Shown here piece after piece: positions 1 through 11,570 of a DNA stretch of 64,000 nt. Positions within the stretch are counted from its first letter, which is position 1; each line of letters begins with the position of its first letter. The stretch covers positions 492,501-556,500 of the forward strand of contig JAESUZ010004796.1 of NCBI GenBank assembly GCA_017311185.1, written 5' to 3'. The stretch is from Proteles cristata cristata (taxonomy: Eukaryota > Chordata > Mammalia > Carnivora > Hyaenidae). The translations under genes were made by a program, and so were the position numbers. A model generated the notes under the pieces. That model ran no database searches. It was not told where the DNA came from and saw only the letters and a list, made by a program, of their open reading frames with translations.

Positions 1-424
1 CATTAACTTTATCTGCTAGTCTGATGCTTCTTCCTGATATCTGAACAGAGAGGAACTGTGAAGGAAACTCACATTAGCACTAACCAAATGCTAGTTTTCC
101 ATAAGTACCCTTGCACAAACAAGCTGGCCCCGGAGAACAGAGCTCAGACACAGGACCCAGACGTGAGGCCAGTCTGGATCTTACAGATACACAGAAAGCA
201 AACGAGGCAGGGACGGAATGGGAAATCTCAGCTGAGCCTTCAGTCTCTCTTTTCTCTGTACTTTTTTAAAAATACCTACCCAGACCCTTACCAGAAGGGG
301 CAAGATAGTGTCATTGCTTTTTTTATTACAATGCCTCTGATATCCAGAAATACCCTCTGAGTGGTTAGCATTTATAGTTAAGGAGGTAATAACTTAAAGT
401 TATCTTGATTGCTATAAATAGCGC
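1..424. other. Unique sequence, nothing recognised
   Basis: No repeat, RNA gene or convincing exon is visible. The 100-codon open frame at 58-360 has no recognisable domain and no clear splice context. Confidence 0.5.
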
Positions 425-500
425 TAGACTGCTACCACCTACTTATGTAACCCTGGGAAAGTCTCTCTGGGCTGTTGGGTGATTTCTCTACTGCCTGAGA
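425..500 (+). repeat. Possible MIR SINE fragment
   Basis: The stretch contains ACCTACTTATGTAACCCTGGGAAAG, which resembles the MIR core (acttactagctgtgtgacc...gggcaagtc). It is a short and diverged ancestral mammalian tRNA-derived SINE. The call rests on one core segment only. Confidence 0.4.
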
Positions 501-1049
501 AAGGCGAATTTCATTTCATAGTTAATCTGCAGTGGAAGCCTGTCAGAGACGCCCAACGCAACAAGATGTACTGTGGTGATGGAATTCAATCTCCTGCCTA
601 TGGGCAGGGCTGCATCTAGCCCATACTTGAACATACGGGCATTGCATCTATCAGGAATTCTTCATTTCCAGGAGCTCCGACCGCAGGACTCACCGCGTTC
701 ACGATGCACCTTTAAAGATACTCCCTGGCGTACAGTGCGAAGGTTCTTGGTCATAAAGTTCTAAAGAGAATCCGACTCTAATCTTAAACACGGCCCCGCA
801 GTGACCTGGATAGAGCATCTCTGGATGTGTCCAGTAAGTCAGAATCCTCAAACACCTTTGGTCGTCTTCCTCCGACAGAGCATAAATGGAAATTTCTTAC
901 CTTGCAATCAGGACCCCTCCACCACCTGACCCCCACCTACCTCCTTTCTCACTGTCCGAGAAGCCAGAGACTGAGGTAAAGGAACTTGGGCCAACCCCAC
1001 AGAGGGATGAAAAAGAAAATACAACGACCTCAGGTCATCTGTGGACGAG
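501..1049. other. Unique sequence, nothing recognised
   Basis: Mixed-composition sequence with no repeat that I recognise and no exon with both splice signals and a known domain. Confidence 0.5.
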
Positions 1050-1150
1050 GCACAGGCTAGGCATCGGCACTGACATTATCTCATTTCATTTTTCAATCCA
1101 ATGTGGTAAGAACCCAACATCATTTGTTCAGCTGGTTAAAGAGACAGACT
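1050..1150 (-). repeat. Probable MIR fragment (antisense)
   Basis: The order 'aggctaggcat...cattatctcatttcat...gtggtaagaaccc' follows the reverse complement of MIR (ttacatgcattatctcatttaatcctcacaa). Diverged, no TSD visible. Confidence 0.45.
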
Positions 1151-1671
1151 TGAACCCACTGACAAAAGAGAAGCCAAAGATCTCATGACTAGTAAATGGT
1201 CAGGCAGGCTCCTGAGGCTCCTCAGGCTGGAGGTGGAGGTGCCTTCATCACCTCCAGGAAGCCAGCAGAGCCCCAAGAGGAAGTGCACGTGGCTTGTGCC
1301 CATGAGATACACACCCCCCTCAGTGGCTGCAAACAGCCTGGGGCTATGAATGGAACACGCCGTGTTTGTACACTGGTATTTGCACATGACAAAAATCAGG
1401 CGCTGCCACCTACTAATTCCCTCAGCCACAGCAAAACAGCTACGTTTTCCAAGAATCCTCAAGACGTTATTTTAAGTACGTTTTGTAAATCTGTGCTCCT
1501 CCAGAAGGCTTGCAGGGTGCTAGCTAGATCTCTCCCTGCGCAGAGGATCTGTCCAGCACGAGCCAAATGCCAGTGTCTTCCAAACGAAAGCCTGTGGCCA
1601 TGAGGCTGGGGGTAAAAGCAGAGTGACTCAGAGCTAAGCAAAAATAACCCCTGTTTTCACCTCAGGTCTAA
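1151..1671. other. Unique sequence, nothing recognised
   Basis: Opposite-strand open frames of 108 and 135 codons overlap here (1136-1462 minus, 1196-1603 plus). Neither shows a recognisable domain, and overlapping frames of this size occur by chance. Confidence 0.45.
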
Positions 1672-1891
1672 TTTTTTTTTTTTAAACGTTTGTTTACTTT
1701 TGAGAGAGACACACACACAGAGAGTACGAGTGAGGGAGGGACAGAGAGGGAGGGAGACACAGAATCCGAAGCAGGCTCCAGGCTCTGAGCTGTCAGCACA
1801 GAGCCAGACAGAGGACTTAAACTCTCAAACCAGGAGATCATGACCTGAGCTGAAGTTGGAGATTCAAAAGACTGAACCACCCAGGTGTCTC
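1672..1891 (-). repeat. SINEC_Fc-type SINE, minus strand
   Basis: Full-length feline tRNA-Lys SINE read in reverse: poly(T) (the A tail), GTTTGTTTACTTTTGAGAGA, a GA-rich stretch, GAAGCAGGCTCCAGGCTCTGAG, then the head ending ACTGAACCACCCAGGTGTCT. The B box is decayed, so transcription by polymerase III is unlikely. No clear TSD. Confidence 0.95.
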
Positions 1892-2153
1892 ATCTAATTA
1901 CTGATAGAAAAATATATTGTACACAAACATAATTTAAGCGATTTATTGAAAGGGTTTTTTTTTTTTTTTTTTGGTCATGATATAAAAGAACCAATACTTT
2001 AGAAGATGGGGACTTATGACACTGCCATTACTATTTTCATAACAAATGCTTTATACATGAGTAAAACGGTACAGAAAAGCAGCATATGCATATATTTATG
2101 TAAACCCCTGTTAACACAAATCTTTTTTTTTTCTGATACAAAAATTAAATTTT
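1892..2153. other. AT-rich unique sequence
   Basis: Contains a T-rich run near 1955-1972 and otherwise nothing recognised. Confidence 0.5.
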
Positions 2154-2306
2154 GGGGGGCGCCTCAGTGGCTCGGTCAGTTAAACATCTGACTTCGGCTC
2201 AGGTTGGGGCTGAGCCTGCTTGGGATGCTCTCTCTCTCCTTCTCTCTCACTACCCCTCCTGGACTTGTGCTTTCTCTTTAAATACATACATACATACATA
2301 CATACT
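2154..2306 (+). repeat. SINEC_Fc-type SINE, internally deleted
   Basis: The head GGGGCGCCTCAGTGGCTCGG is followed by TTCGGCTCAGGTTGGGGCTGAGCC. The B box and part of the body are missing. The normal AAATAAA tail has become an (ACAT)n run at 2282-2306. Confidence 0.9.
2282..2306. repeat. (ACAT)n microsatellite
   Basis: About six ACAT units at the 3' end of the adjacent SINE. This is a common origin of tetranucleotide repeats from A-rich retroposon tails. Confidence 0.85.
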
Positions 2307-2462
2307 TAAAAGTCTTGATCTTTATTCTTTTATAGAACCTAAATTTATTTTTTATTTTATTTTTAAATAGTTTATTGTCAAGCTGGTTTACATACAACAC
2401 CCAGTGTTTATTCCAACAAGTGCCCTCCCTCATGCCCATCACCCTAAAAGTCTTGATCTTTA
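2307..2462 (-). mobile_element. Very short 5'-truncated LINE-1 insertion with 18-bp TSD
   Basis: The 18-bp direct repeat TAAAAGTCTTGATCTTTA occurs at 2307-2324 and again at 2445-2462 with no mismatch. Between them, reading the minus strand, are about 80 bases of the carnivore L1 3' end (GATGGGCATGAGGGAGGGCA... to ...CAATAAACTATTTAAAAATA) and a bipartite A-rich tail. The exact TSD shows that this was a single target-primed insertion truncated to the last part of the L1 3' UTR. The non-L1 piece TTTAGGTTCTATAAAAG in the tail could be a short 3' transduction. Confidence 0.85.
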
Positions 2463-2660
2463 AAAAAAATAATAATATTTTTTTCTTACGCAGCAAATAA
2501 AACTGAATGAAGACTTCCATGCTCTGGTACATCTTGGGGCATAGAGAATGTTTTATAGGACTGAACATTTGTAAAGTCTTTCAAATATAAATGTCCTTAA
2601 ATAACAATAATAATCTTAATATCTTGAAAGGAATATCTGCTCTAAGAAAGACAAGTTTGG

Positions 2661-2864
2661 GGGTGCCTGGTTGGCTCGGTCAGATTAAGCATCTGACTTT
2701 TGATTTTGAATCAGATCACAATCCCAGAGTCGTAGACTGAGCCCTATGTCAAGCTCTACAATGAGCTTGGAGCCTGCTTAAGATTAATTAATTCATTCAT
2801 TCATTCTCTCTCTCTGTCCTTCTCCCCCATGTGAGCTCTCTCTAAAAATAAAGTAACAATAAAG
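2661..2864 (+). repeat. SINEC_Fc-type SINE with TSD
   Basis: A diverged full-length copy with head GGGTGCCTGGTTGGCTCGGTCAG, an ATTC-rich segment at 2788-2803, a CT stretch and a CTCTAAAAATAAAGTAACAATAA tail. The flanking direct repeat AAGACAAG[T/C]TTGG (2648-2660 and 2865-2877) has one mismatch. Confidence 0.93.
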
Positions 2865-2877
2865 AAGACAAGCTTGG

Positions 2878-4924
2878 CCAAAGTAGTGTAGGAATGTGAC
2901 AATAGAAAAAAAGAAGAGAGTACGTAAGCCTGCTAGGTGAAGTGTGCCACCTTGGTCATCTATTTCACTATCAAATAAAAGGCACCTAACACCCAAAGAA
3001 ACAGTACCAGGGTTTCTCACAGTGGGGAAGAAAGGGCTCCCAAGTACCTACATAATCTCATTATGTCTTTCTCTCAATCAGAACAGCTCCGAAAATAGAC
3101 ACCCTTCCTTTCTCTCAGGCAGGGTAATTCCCCCAACACTGTGACCTGAACATGTGAATTCTTTTTAAAGGAGTTACCAGAGCTTACACTTTTGTAAACA
3201 GGCCAGACCCTTTTCATACCTTACCTTCTTGAGAACAAAATCAGCCAACTTGATGGTTACTGAAGCCATGAGAGCAGCCAATCCCAATGAAGACAGTTAC
3301 TTCCATTTGCAAGAACAGGGTAAAGTGACTAGTAACCTGACAGCCACTTCTAAGCCTAATGATTTTGACCAGCCTGCTCTGCACTTCATTAAGCATAAAT
3401 TGTTAACAATGTTCTCAGTAGCGGACACTGAAAAGGAGAAAGGCAGCAAGCACATGGGCATAAATTTGTTCCACAAACAGTGCACCTTTGGTGACGGATT
3501 TTTAACTTCTTGTACACATTTCTTATTTTCTTATGTGATTTAGGAATCTTAAATTAAAGCGCTTGCCTGAAATACCTAACAGGCTCTGTGTGGGAGCCTG
3601 GGTACCCTGGAGGAATCAGGGCTGGCTTTGTGTGTGTTTAGTTCTAATAGCAATCCACTTCACAGAGATGGGAAAAGACAGAAAAACAAGTAATCCATAC
3701 ATAACATCACCACCCTTATTGAAGCTGTGATTTACATACATTTCTTCTAGCCTCTGGTCCTTGGCTTGTTTTCTCTATTGAGAAAACTGAAAAGTCACTA
3801 ATGGCTTTCTAGTCTGATAAAAAGCATGATGATTGTTTTTTTTTAAAATTCAAAGTATTCAGGAAAAGCAAAAACTTTTCTTAATTCTTACTAGAGTTTA
3901 ATAATAATTTAAAGACTTAATCATTAACTATATGTACCACACTCCTATATACATAAAAAGAGAGAGGGTGCAGGTACCTTCTGATTTTCTAATTCACTAT
4001 GATTATTTAATTGTTCATGATGAAATTTACACAGTACTACAGATGCATATTATCCCACTTCCTCTTTTTCAATTACAGCATCAATGACCTCTTTTCTTTC
4101 AGGTCAGTATAGACCTGTATTACTGCTTTAGTAAGTCGCTGCTGGCTTCCTTTAAGAGCTAGAGTAACAACGCAAAATTGCTAGACAACATTTCAGAATG
4201 TAAACTGTTTACAAACTGAGCACAAGTTTCCTTCCTCCTTCTTCGGTGCCACTGATGTGAGCATGATCGGCAACCATGTTACCATTATACTGCAACCTCT
4301 GTTAGGAATATTCAGATCACAAAACTTCAAAAGCCATTTTTATCTTCCAGCAGACCCAGAGCCCTGACTAAATCTTGACACTGATGGAAGCTAGAGAGAT
4401 TTAGGTACAAAATATCAGTGCAGTGGGCTGATCGAAAGACTAGAAAGTGCGTTTTGCATCCTTAGGACTACTAGCAGTCAGCTGGATACACCACATAACC
4501 TTACTTTTAAGTATCAAGATGTTCCTCGCACCGGAAAAAAATATCTCTGCTCTTTATAAAAGACTTCTCTACTACTGCCCTGAGAGGGAGAGGAAACTCT
4601 AAAAGGCTGCTATTATTCAGAAATTTCCACTCTCGTGCACTTACCATTTTTCACCTACTTTTACGAAAGGGTTTTTATAGCCAAGTCTTCCTTTGTAAGA
4701 GTCAATACACTTTATGAACTTCCCGCTTCATCTAGTAAAAGATTTAACAGGAGCCTTTGCCCAGCCAGCAACCAGTGACACTGACTGAGAGCACTCGGCG
4801 CCAGACCACGCAGCACCCAGCTGAGAGGAGGTGCGGGTGTGACTGCAGACCTGCTCTAACCTCCTCGGCGTGGGAGCACCGAGCAGCCCAGCCCCACCAG
4901 TGTACACAGAGCGGTACACCAATG
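2878..4924. other. Unique sequence, nothing recognised
   Basis: About 2 kb with no SINE or LINE that I can recognise, AT-rich from 3700 to 4700. A 104-codon frame at 3229-3543 has no recognisable domain. Confidence 0.45.
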
Positions 4925-5275
4925 GACACACTTGGCTCTGCTCATTCACCAGTGTCTGCTCTGCTTCAGGGACTGTGTGAGGCACTGGGTCCCATGGATG
5001 ACAAAGACTCAGTTCCTGGAAGCCGTATGCAGCCTAAGTAAAGGAAGGAGACAGGCAAATAATTAAAACACGTTGATGTCAACACAGTCAAAGAGAGAGA
5101 ACTGCCTGGTGCTATGGAAGCTTCGAGAAAACAGCCACCTGTCCAAGGGGGGGGCTGCTCAGGATGGTTGCAGACCGGAAAGGACGAGCAGGAATTCTGC
5201 CAGGTGGACAGGAAAGGGGAAGGCATCCCGAGTACAAGAGAGGCTGACAAAATTACGGTATGACAGAGCCTAGGG
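4925..5275 (+). repeat. Possible L2-class ancient repeat
   Basis: The text follows a widespread ancestral repeat: 'gaggcactgggtcccatggatgacaaagactcagttcctggaag', then 'gagacaggcaaataattaaaac', then 'aggacgagcaggaattctgccaggtggacaggaaagggga'. I believe this is an L2-type segment, but the family name is from memory. Confidence 0.5.
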
Positions 5276-5514
5276 CGGTGGCGGGGTGTGGGATGGCTAC
5301 AACACAGAGAAACTGGGCTCTCAAGAGGCAGAAGTGAAGGGGGTGGAAAGGGAGCCTAAAACCAGAAGTTCAGGACTCTGTTTCATGTTCATGCTGTGAC
5401 CTTTTGCAGGCAATGGGGAGTCAAGTGCGACTATCAACGAGGAAAATAGCAAGATTGGATAATTCCTAAAATGTTGTCACCAGTCGTACTGGCAGTCAGG
5501 ATTCTAACAAAGAA

Positions 5515-5900
5515 ATGGAATAGTGTGTGTTTATATAGTTGGGTACAGGGGGTGGCAGGGGAGAGGGGGGAAGAAGAGGAGGGGAGAGAAGCAAAGGAAT
5601 TGGTTTACTCAACTGTGGGGGCTGGGAAGGCTGAAATCCGTAGAACAGGCTGGAAACTGCCATAGGAGGGCTGAAGCTGCAATCCACAGGCAGAATTTCC
5701 TCTTCTTCAGGGAAACCTGAGGTTTGCTCTTAAAGCCTTTCAACCGATTGGATGAGCCCCTCCCCCACTGTCTCCTTTACTTCAAGTCAACTGATTATGT
5801 CAGTCCCATCTACAAAATACCTACCCAACAAGACCTAGGTTAGCGCACTTGACTGGGTAACTCGGTGCTTACCGAGCCAAGCTGACACTCAAAACTAGCC
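5515..5900 (+). repeat. Ancient interspersed repeat, family not assigned
   Basis: The order 'caactgtgggggctgggaaggctgaaatccgtag', 'gcagaatttcctcttcttcagggaaacctgaggtttgctcttaaagcctttcaac', 'ttggatgagcccc', 'tcaagtcaactgatt' and 'gccaagctgacac' follows a common mammalian repeat that I recognise by its phrases but cannot name. It includes a G/A-rich expansion at 5546-5595. Confidence 0.45.
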
Positions 5901-8756
5901 CTTACAGGGGTCTGCACTGTTTCCTGAAAAATGAATGAATGTGAGACCAGAGACAAGGAAACAAGAAGTCTAAGCTCAGCTGGGAAGAAAGATGGGCCGG
6001 TGGTCGGAAGGGATGATGGAGGGGGCTGGAGGAGTTAGCAGGGCACCAGAAGAATATCCAGGAAGCTCATCTCTAGGAAGTTAGAGAAAGGAGACTAGCA
6101 TTCACACACCTCTCATTCAATAAAGGTCTAGTGGTGAACTACTTTTTACCCAAAAATTCCCCTACCTTAAAATATGGGGCATATGGAAGTATAGCGGGGG
6201 ATCTTGAGCTCACAGTTACTAACTGTGCAGACTTCTGGTTAGTCAAGAAAGATTTTCTGGACTAGAGGGATTTTTGTTGTTCTGCTTGGTTTTTGTTATG
6301 GTTTGGGTGGTTGGTGGGGGTGTGGGTGGGGTGGTGACAGGAAGCCACAGGCCATGGATCTCTGTTCACAGAAGGAGCCACAGATCCAGGTACCAGGTGC
6401 CAAGATGAGCTTGTCCTTCTGAGAACAGGGTGTTCTACCAACAGGAAGCCACCCTGGCCTTGGCTGACCTTCCCCCAAATATGTAAGAAAGTCACCAAAT
6501 GGCATTCTCCACATCGGTTGCCTTTTCACAGAAAGCTAGAGAGGTTATGACACGTTCACGGCACACATGGAGATGCAAAGTATTGCACGCGCACTACCGT
6601 TTTAGGACCAGAAACAGAGAAGTATTAGCACCTGCTCGAATGCGCATAACTCGTCTCTGGGAGGGTGTCCTAGATACTGTGAGGAAGGGACACGGATGGT
6701 GGGTTTGGACCCTGTGAGTGCCTTTCTCCCAGTAAATGAAATGGTAAATAAATAATCAGTAAAACAACCTTTTGCTGGCCCCCAACCCCCACCCCCACCA
6801 AGAAAGGCAGATTCTTCTATAAGGGCACAGGGCTACACCCACAGTAAGCTAATCACATCCAGGTAGGTGATCTCAGGAGGCAGGAACATGGCCCGAACAG
6901 GATGAAAGGCCCTTTCTGGGCAAGGCACTCACTGGGTGGTGCCCAGGTGTTCCCTAGGGATGGGGCCACAGGCACGCGGACTTCTGGAACCATCACTTTC
7001 ATGGTGTTCAAAGGGTGTTCTGAGGATCACTTTGGTGGGGAGAGGGCAGAGCAGAGCGATCGAACATAAAAACTTTGGCGGTGACCAATTTAGGCAAAGA
7101 ATCTGGTATCACTGTCATCCAGGCCCTACATTATTCACCAAGGGGGTCTCTGCACCCCTCTATGGTGTTTACTGGAGCAATCCCTACACGTAAGTGCTGA
7201 GCCAAAGTTATCTGACCCAGGTACGTGTTTTGTTTCCAAGGTCTTCAGTCTTTACACAATCTTTTCGGAAATACTAAGATGTGGGAGAGGTCCCTCACCT
7301 CCAGAGCCGTGGCCGACCATGGGTGCCGAGACGGGGACACAAGCAGCCCTGCTCGTGGGAGGTGGCTCGACACCTGTGCAGCACAAGGCAGCACGGGATG
7401 GCCCGGCTGGGGCCTGACGTACAACCCACGGTCCCAAAACGTGCTTCCCATTCTTCTCAGACACTAATCCTTAGAGTTAAGTGCAGAGCCAATTTTCTAG
7501 AGAAGTAATTACATAATCCACTTTCTTTACAGACAAGCTTTTCTACAGAGTAATCGCCTGAGCAAAAGGAAAATAAATATTACCATGAACATGACTACAG
7601 TAATCAAGCATACACTGAAGGCAGAGCCCGAAGCACAAGGGTTCTCGTGGAGTCTGCAAACCACACGGTCGAGAATTGGGGGGTTTTCTTCTGCAGTCTC
7701 TTTGTTGCCTTATTAGCGGGCTCACAAGGTTGAGGGCTGGTATGATGAGCAAATATGAAGAGCCACCCTCGTCCTGCGGGAAAACCCCCAGAGACTACAA
7801 CCAATCCCCATCATTCATCACCTCAGTCTGTTTCCTCCCCCCACATAACCCTGTCTTCAGCTCATCATTTGCGTGAAACGCAGAATACCCACATTGTTTG
7901 CCACTTACCTTCCCACATGATTAAGGCTCATAGACAAAACATGTGTTTTATAGCCCCAAACAACAACTGGCTCCATAAATATACTTCATTCATTTGTTGT
8001 ATCAACAACCATTCACCATGAACCTACTGGTAGGGAGGGGACACGTCCATAGCCTCAGGAGAAGCCCAAGGAGAGGGACACAGCCAGGCCTTCCCAACGG
8101 CGTGGTCATAACATCAACACACATAGTACACAGGATCCCAGCTACCCTGAGCAGGGTCAGCAAAGCCTCGCCATTTAGATGAACATGTCACAAAGAGGGG
8201 ACATTCCAGCCACATCTTGGCTGGTGAGCAATGTCACCCAAGCCGGTGAGAACACTGACTGCAAGAGGTGTGTCCCCAGGCGCAAAAGCAGAGAAATCTA
8301 GGACCACAAAGGGGTTGTGGAAGAAAATGTGTGAACATGTCTGCTCCATCAGGGAGAATGTCTGGAGGTACCAAGAGGCCAACGCACGGCCAGAGCAACA
8401 AATAACAAAACATGAAGATGCCAGAATAAAACCAAAGGCAAGTCTTCAAGGAAGAACATGAGAAACAGAAGAAGCGCTCTGTGTCTACCCAGGATGTGCA
8501 TGCCAAATGGAAACGTGGGTGCTGGATGTCCTTTGGTCCATACTGCCCCTCCCTCTCCAAGGCATGTGGTCCCTGCCCCAAGAGAGCTGCAACCACCCTG
8601 CAGATCACCCAGGCACACACGTCAGCAGCTGGTAAAATCCCCGCCCCGCCCCTGCCCCCCCCATTTCTAGCCTACCTCACACATGTCATGGCTCTCTACC
8701 TTCCACCTGACCCGGGCACCCCCTTGGTGGCCCTCCTTCTCTGAAGGCTCCACTGC
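5901..8756. other. Long repeat-poor stretch, nothing recognised
   Basis: Nearly 2.9 kb without a recognisable retroposon. Open frames are at most 128 codons (8234-8620 minus) and overlap others on both strands. I see no domain, RNA gene or clear exon. Confidence 0.45.
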
Positions 8757-8772
8757 AAATACTTCCAGTCTT

Positions 8773-8993
8773 TTTTTTCTTTTCTTAATATTTTTTATTT
8801 ATTTCTAGGAGAGAGAGAGAGAGAGAGAGCAGGGGAGGGTCAGAGAGAGGGAGATACAGACTCTGAAATAGGCTCCAGGCTCTGAGCTGGCAATCAGCAC
8901 AAAGCCCGACACGGGGCTCGAACCCACGAACCGCGAGATCATGACCTAAGCGAACGTCGGACGCTTAACCGACTAAGCTACCCAGGCGCCCCC
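8773..8993 (-). repeat. SINEC_Fc-type SINE, minus strand, exact 16-bp TSD
   Basis: A well-preserved copy: TTTTTTATTTATTTCTAGGAGAGAG, a GA tract, GGCTCCAGGCTCTGAGCTGG, an intact reverse B box GGGCTCGAACCC and head CTACCCAGGCGCCCC. The TSD AAATACTTCCAGTCTT is exact at 8757-8772 and 8994-9009, pointing to a fairly recent insertion. Confidence 0.97.
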
Positions 8994-9009
8994 AAATACT
9001 TCCAGTCTT

Positions 9010-9488
9010 ACAGCGCCATCATCTACAACCTATTTTTCACTCTGGCCAGGGCTTTTTTCTAATTCTTCTCAAGTGGAGAGATCTGAAAGCAAAATCCTCA
9101 TGGCTGAGGAATAGTGTATAGAATCTGAGCACACCATGTCTGAGTGTGTGCAGTTTGCAAGGAAGATTGCTGAGAACCACCAAAGGAGACAGGTGGGTGT
9201 GAGAAGTCTCAGAGGTAGTTAAGAACTCACGCTAGGTGATTAAGATGGGCGCAGTGTTGGACGGGAACGTCCATGATCTGGAAAGCTCACTTCTGTGGGA
9301 CACTTTTTTCTCTACTGATCACAAATCAGTCAGGTACTGCCAATGAGCCTCAAATACAAGGAGGTTAAAGGAAGGGGTCTGAGACACAAATACAGCAGGA
9401 AAAACAAAGCCTTTTTTATTTAACTGAAAATCTGCTGATCCAACTTCTATTTCAAGGTGAAACATACAAACTTAATGGTCAATAGTAT
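9010..9488. other. Unique sequence, nothing recognised
   Basis: No repeat or exon recognised in this interval between two minus-strand SINEs. Confidence 0.5.
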
Positions 9489-9503
9489 TTCTCGACCATT
9501 TTT

Positions 9504-9642
9504 TAAAAAAGTGTATTTATTTATTTTAAAAGGGAAAGAGAGAAAGGGAATGAGTGGGGGATGAGGCAGAGAGAGAGAGGGAGGGAGGGAAGGAGGGAGG
9601 GAGGCGGAGAGGGGGGAGGGAGGGAGGGAGGGAGGGAGGGAG

Positions 9643-9687
<45 letters not shown>

Positions 9688-9808
9688 CCCAAGCAGACTC
9701 CATGCTATCAGCCCAGAGCCCAACACGGGGCTCAGTTCTATGACCTGTGGGATCAGACCTGAGCCAAAATCAAGTCAGACACTCAACTGACCGAGCCGCC
9801 TCAGTCTC
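9504..9808 (-). repeat. SINEC_Fc-type SINE with expanded GA tract
   Basis: Longer than usual (about 300 bp) because the body's GA-rich stretch (CT-rich on the coding strand) has expanded. Ends are TTTTTTAAAAAAGTGTATTTATTTATTTT and GACCGAGCCGCCTCAG. An imperfect TSD, TTCTCGACCATTTTT (9489-9503) and TTCTTGACCGTTTTT (9809-9823), supports the borders. Confidence 0.93.
9569..9685. repeat. (GGGA)n/(GA)n polypurine microsatellite
   Basis: An almost uninterrupted purine run on the plus strand: GA, then GGGA and GGA units, then about 17 GA dinucleotides. It lies inside the SINE at 9504-9808. Likely unstable in length. Confidence 0.92.
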
Positions 9809-9823
9809 TTCTTGACCGTTTTT

Positions 9824-10758
9824 ACTTTGCTTCTATATATCTCTAGCTCACTACTTCACTTTAGGTTACAATAACTAGCAAGAGGGAGGAGGGCTCTCAA
9901 TCATCCTGAAGCCCAGACACATACACAGGCAGAGAATCTCAGTAAAGAGGGTTTGATGACTGAAACCGACAGCGATCTCCTTTTTTTCCCCATTGTTGTG
10001 CAGAAATGGAGAAGAGCCATTGAGAATGCCTGAAAAGGCATTACGCTCCTAGCTCTCCATGAGATGGAGTGTAGACTTTCCTAATCTGCAACTGCCCACT
10101 CTCACTTAGGGGGCTTTTTGTTGTTGTTGTTGCATAAAATATTTATTAATAATGCTACTTCATCAGTTTACCAAATGGCATCTTGCTGTATTCAAAGGAG
10201 TTCATTACTCAAAAGACCATCTGTCTAAGAGCTCAACAGAAGGCTTAAATAATCAGTAGTGAAGAATGTACGGTTGCATTATATCAAGTCAAATATTTAC
10301 ATCTCTCAGACTTTAAATACGAACGTTCTTACCCAGCCATCCACCACAAGTCAGACTTAATGACTACGCCGTTCTCTTTGTCTTCTTACTTCTATATTTG
10401 CAAACCCGTATAGAAATTGCCGTACAAGGAGAGCTCTAACTTATGCAAACAGGACTGCCAATCACAACCCTCTGTGTAGCACCTTTATTTAGGCAAGAAA
10501 AATCCTGACGGCAGCAGCATTTTCAAGCAGAAAAGCAGTTAAACAGTATTACATGAATCAGAAAAACATTTGGGGAAAACAGCTGATGCTGCCTTTCTGA
10601 GCATTAATAATTGTGATTGTGGCCGCCCCTGCTACAATCAGAATTGGAGGCAGGCAACCCCTCTACTGTCTTCCTGATGCAGACAGCAGAGCCCATGGCT
10701 GGCGGAACCTCCACCATGGGATGGGACAGGATGAAAGATCTGGAGAGGTGCATGGATT
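9824..10758. other. Unique AT-rich sequence
   Basis: Apart from a short (TTG)n at about 10117-10131, no repeat, RNA gene or exon is recognised. Confidence 0.45.
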
Positions 10759-10773
10759 AAAACAGACTAATGC

Positions 10774-11002
10774 GGGGCACCTGGGTGGCTCAGTCAGGTA
10801 AGCATCCAACTTCGGCTCAGGTCATGATCTCGTGGTTCACGAGTTCGAGCCCCAGGTGGGGCTCTGTGCTGACAGTTCGGAGCCTGGAGCTTGCTTCGGA
10901 TTCTGTGTCTCCCTCTCTCTCTGCCCCTCCCCTGCTCATGGTCTGTTTGTCTGTCCCTCTCTCTCAAAAATAAATAAAATCATATTAAAATTCTTTTTTA
11001 AA
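10774..11002 (+). repeat. SINEC_Fc-type SINE with 15-bp TSD
   Basis: A well-preserved copy with A box TGGCTCAGTCAG, B box GAGTTCGAGCCCC and tail CTCTCAAAAATAAATAAAATC. The TSD AAAACAGACTAATGC (10759-10773) and AAAACAGACAAATGC (11003-11017) has one mismatch. Confidence 0.96.
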
Positions 11003-11156
11003 AAAACAGACAAATGCTAAAGAAAGAAAACTGTCTTCAAAGTGCTTCCAGTAGGATTAAGTACAAATAGGAATACACTGACGTGGGTTTAAAGAGGCGG
11101 AAAAACAAGCAACGTGGAAGGAGCTACCAGGGAAGTAGTGAGCACAGTAGAGCAGC

Positions 11157-11255
11157 GCAGAACCCAATGTGGGGCTTGAACTCGAGAGCCATGAGATGGT
11201 GACCTGAGCCCAGATCAAGAGTTGGACATTTAACTGACTGAACCACCCAGACGAT
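11157..11255 (-). repeat. SINEC_Fc-type fragment, head only
   Basis: Only the 5' half is present, in reverse: GCAGAACCCAATGTGGGGCTTGAAC through GACTGAACCACCCAGACG. The body and tail are missing. Retroposition normally loses the 5' end, so loss of the 3' end suggests later deletion. Confidence 0.85.
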
Positions 11256-11257
11256 TG

Positions 11258-11315
11258 GCAGGAAGGTTAAATGAGATAATACGGAGCCTGCTTCTGGGAT
11301 CTAAAGCGCACTCCA
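11258..11315 (+). repeat. Possible MIR 3' fragment
   Basis: AGGTTAAATGAGATAATACGG followed by TCTAAAGCGCACTC resembles the MIR 3' region (ttaaatgagataat...taaagcgctt). Short. Confidence 0.35.
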
Positions 11316-11570
11316 AAAGCACAAACACAAAACCACTGTCTTGTCTCCTTTACCTGTTGCAGAAGCTCTGTTTTTCTCCTATGACCCAGACTCGACTCTT
11401 CCTCCAGCTCGAAGATGAAAAGGTTGACCTGGACCACCACGTCGTGGAAGGTCCCTTACGACTTGAACATCCAAAGGCTGGAAGGAGCACAGGGCGTGGG
11501 TGCCAGGCGTGTTTACGGCTCCCCCGCCGCACTGGGGGCGGAAAGCGAACTAACTGAAGACGAGCTGCAA

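Noticed and set aside
9447..9790. Open frames rich in Ser/Leu/Pro or Arg/Glu/Gly on both strands
   Set aside because: They are translations of the GA/GGGA microsatellite.
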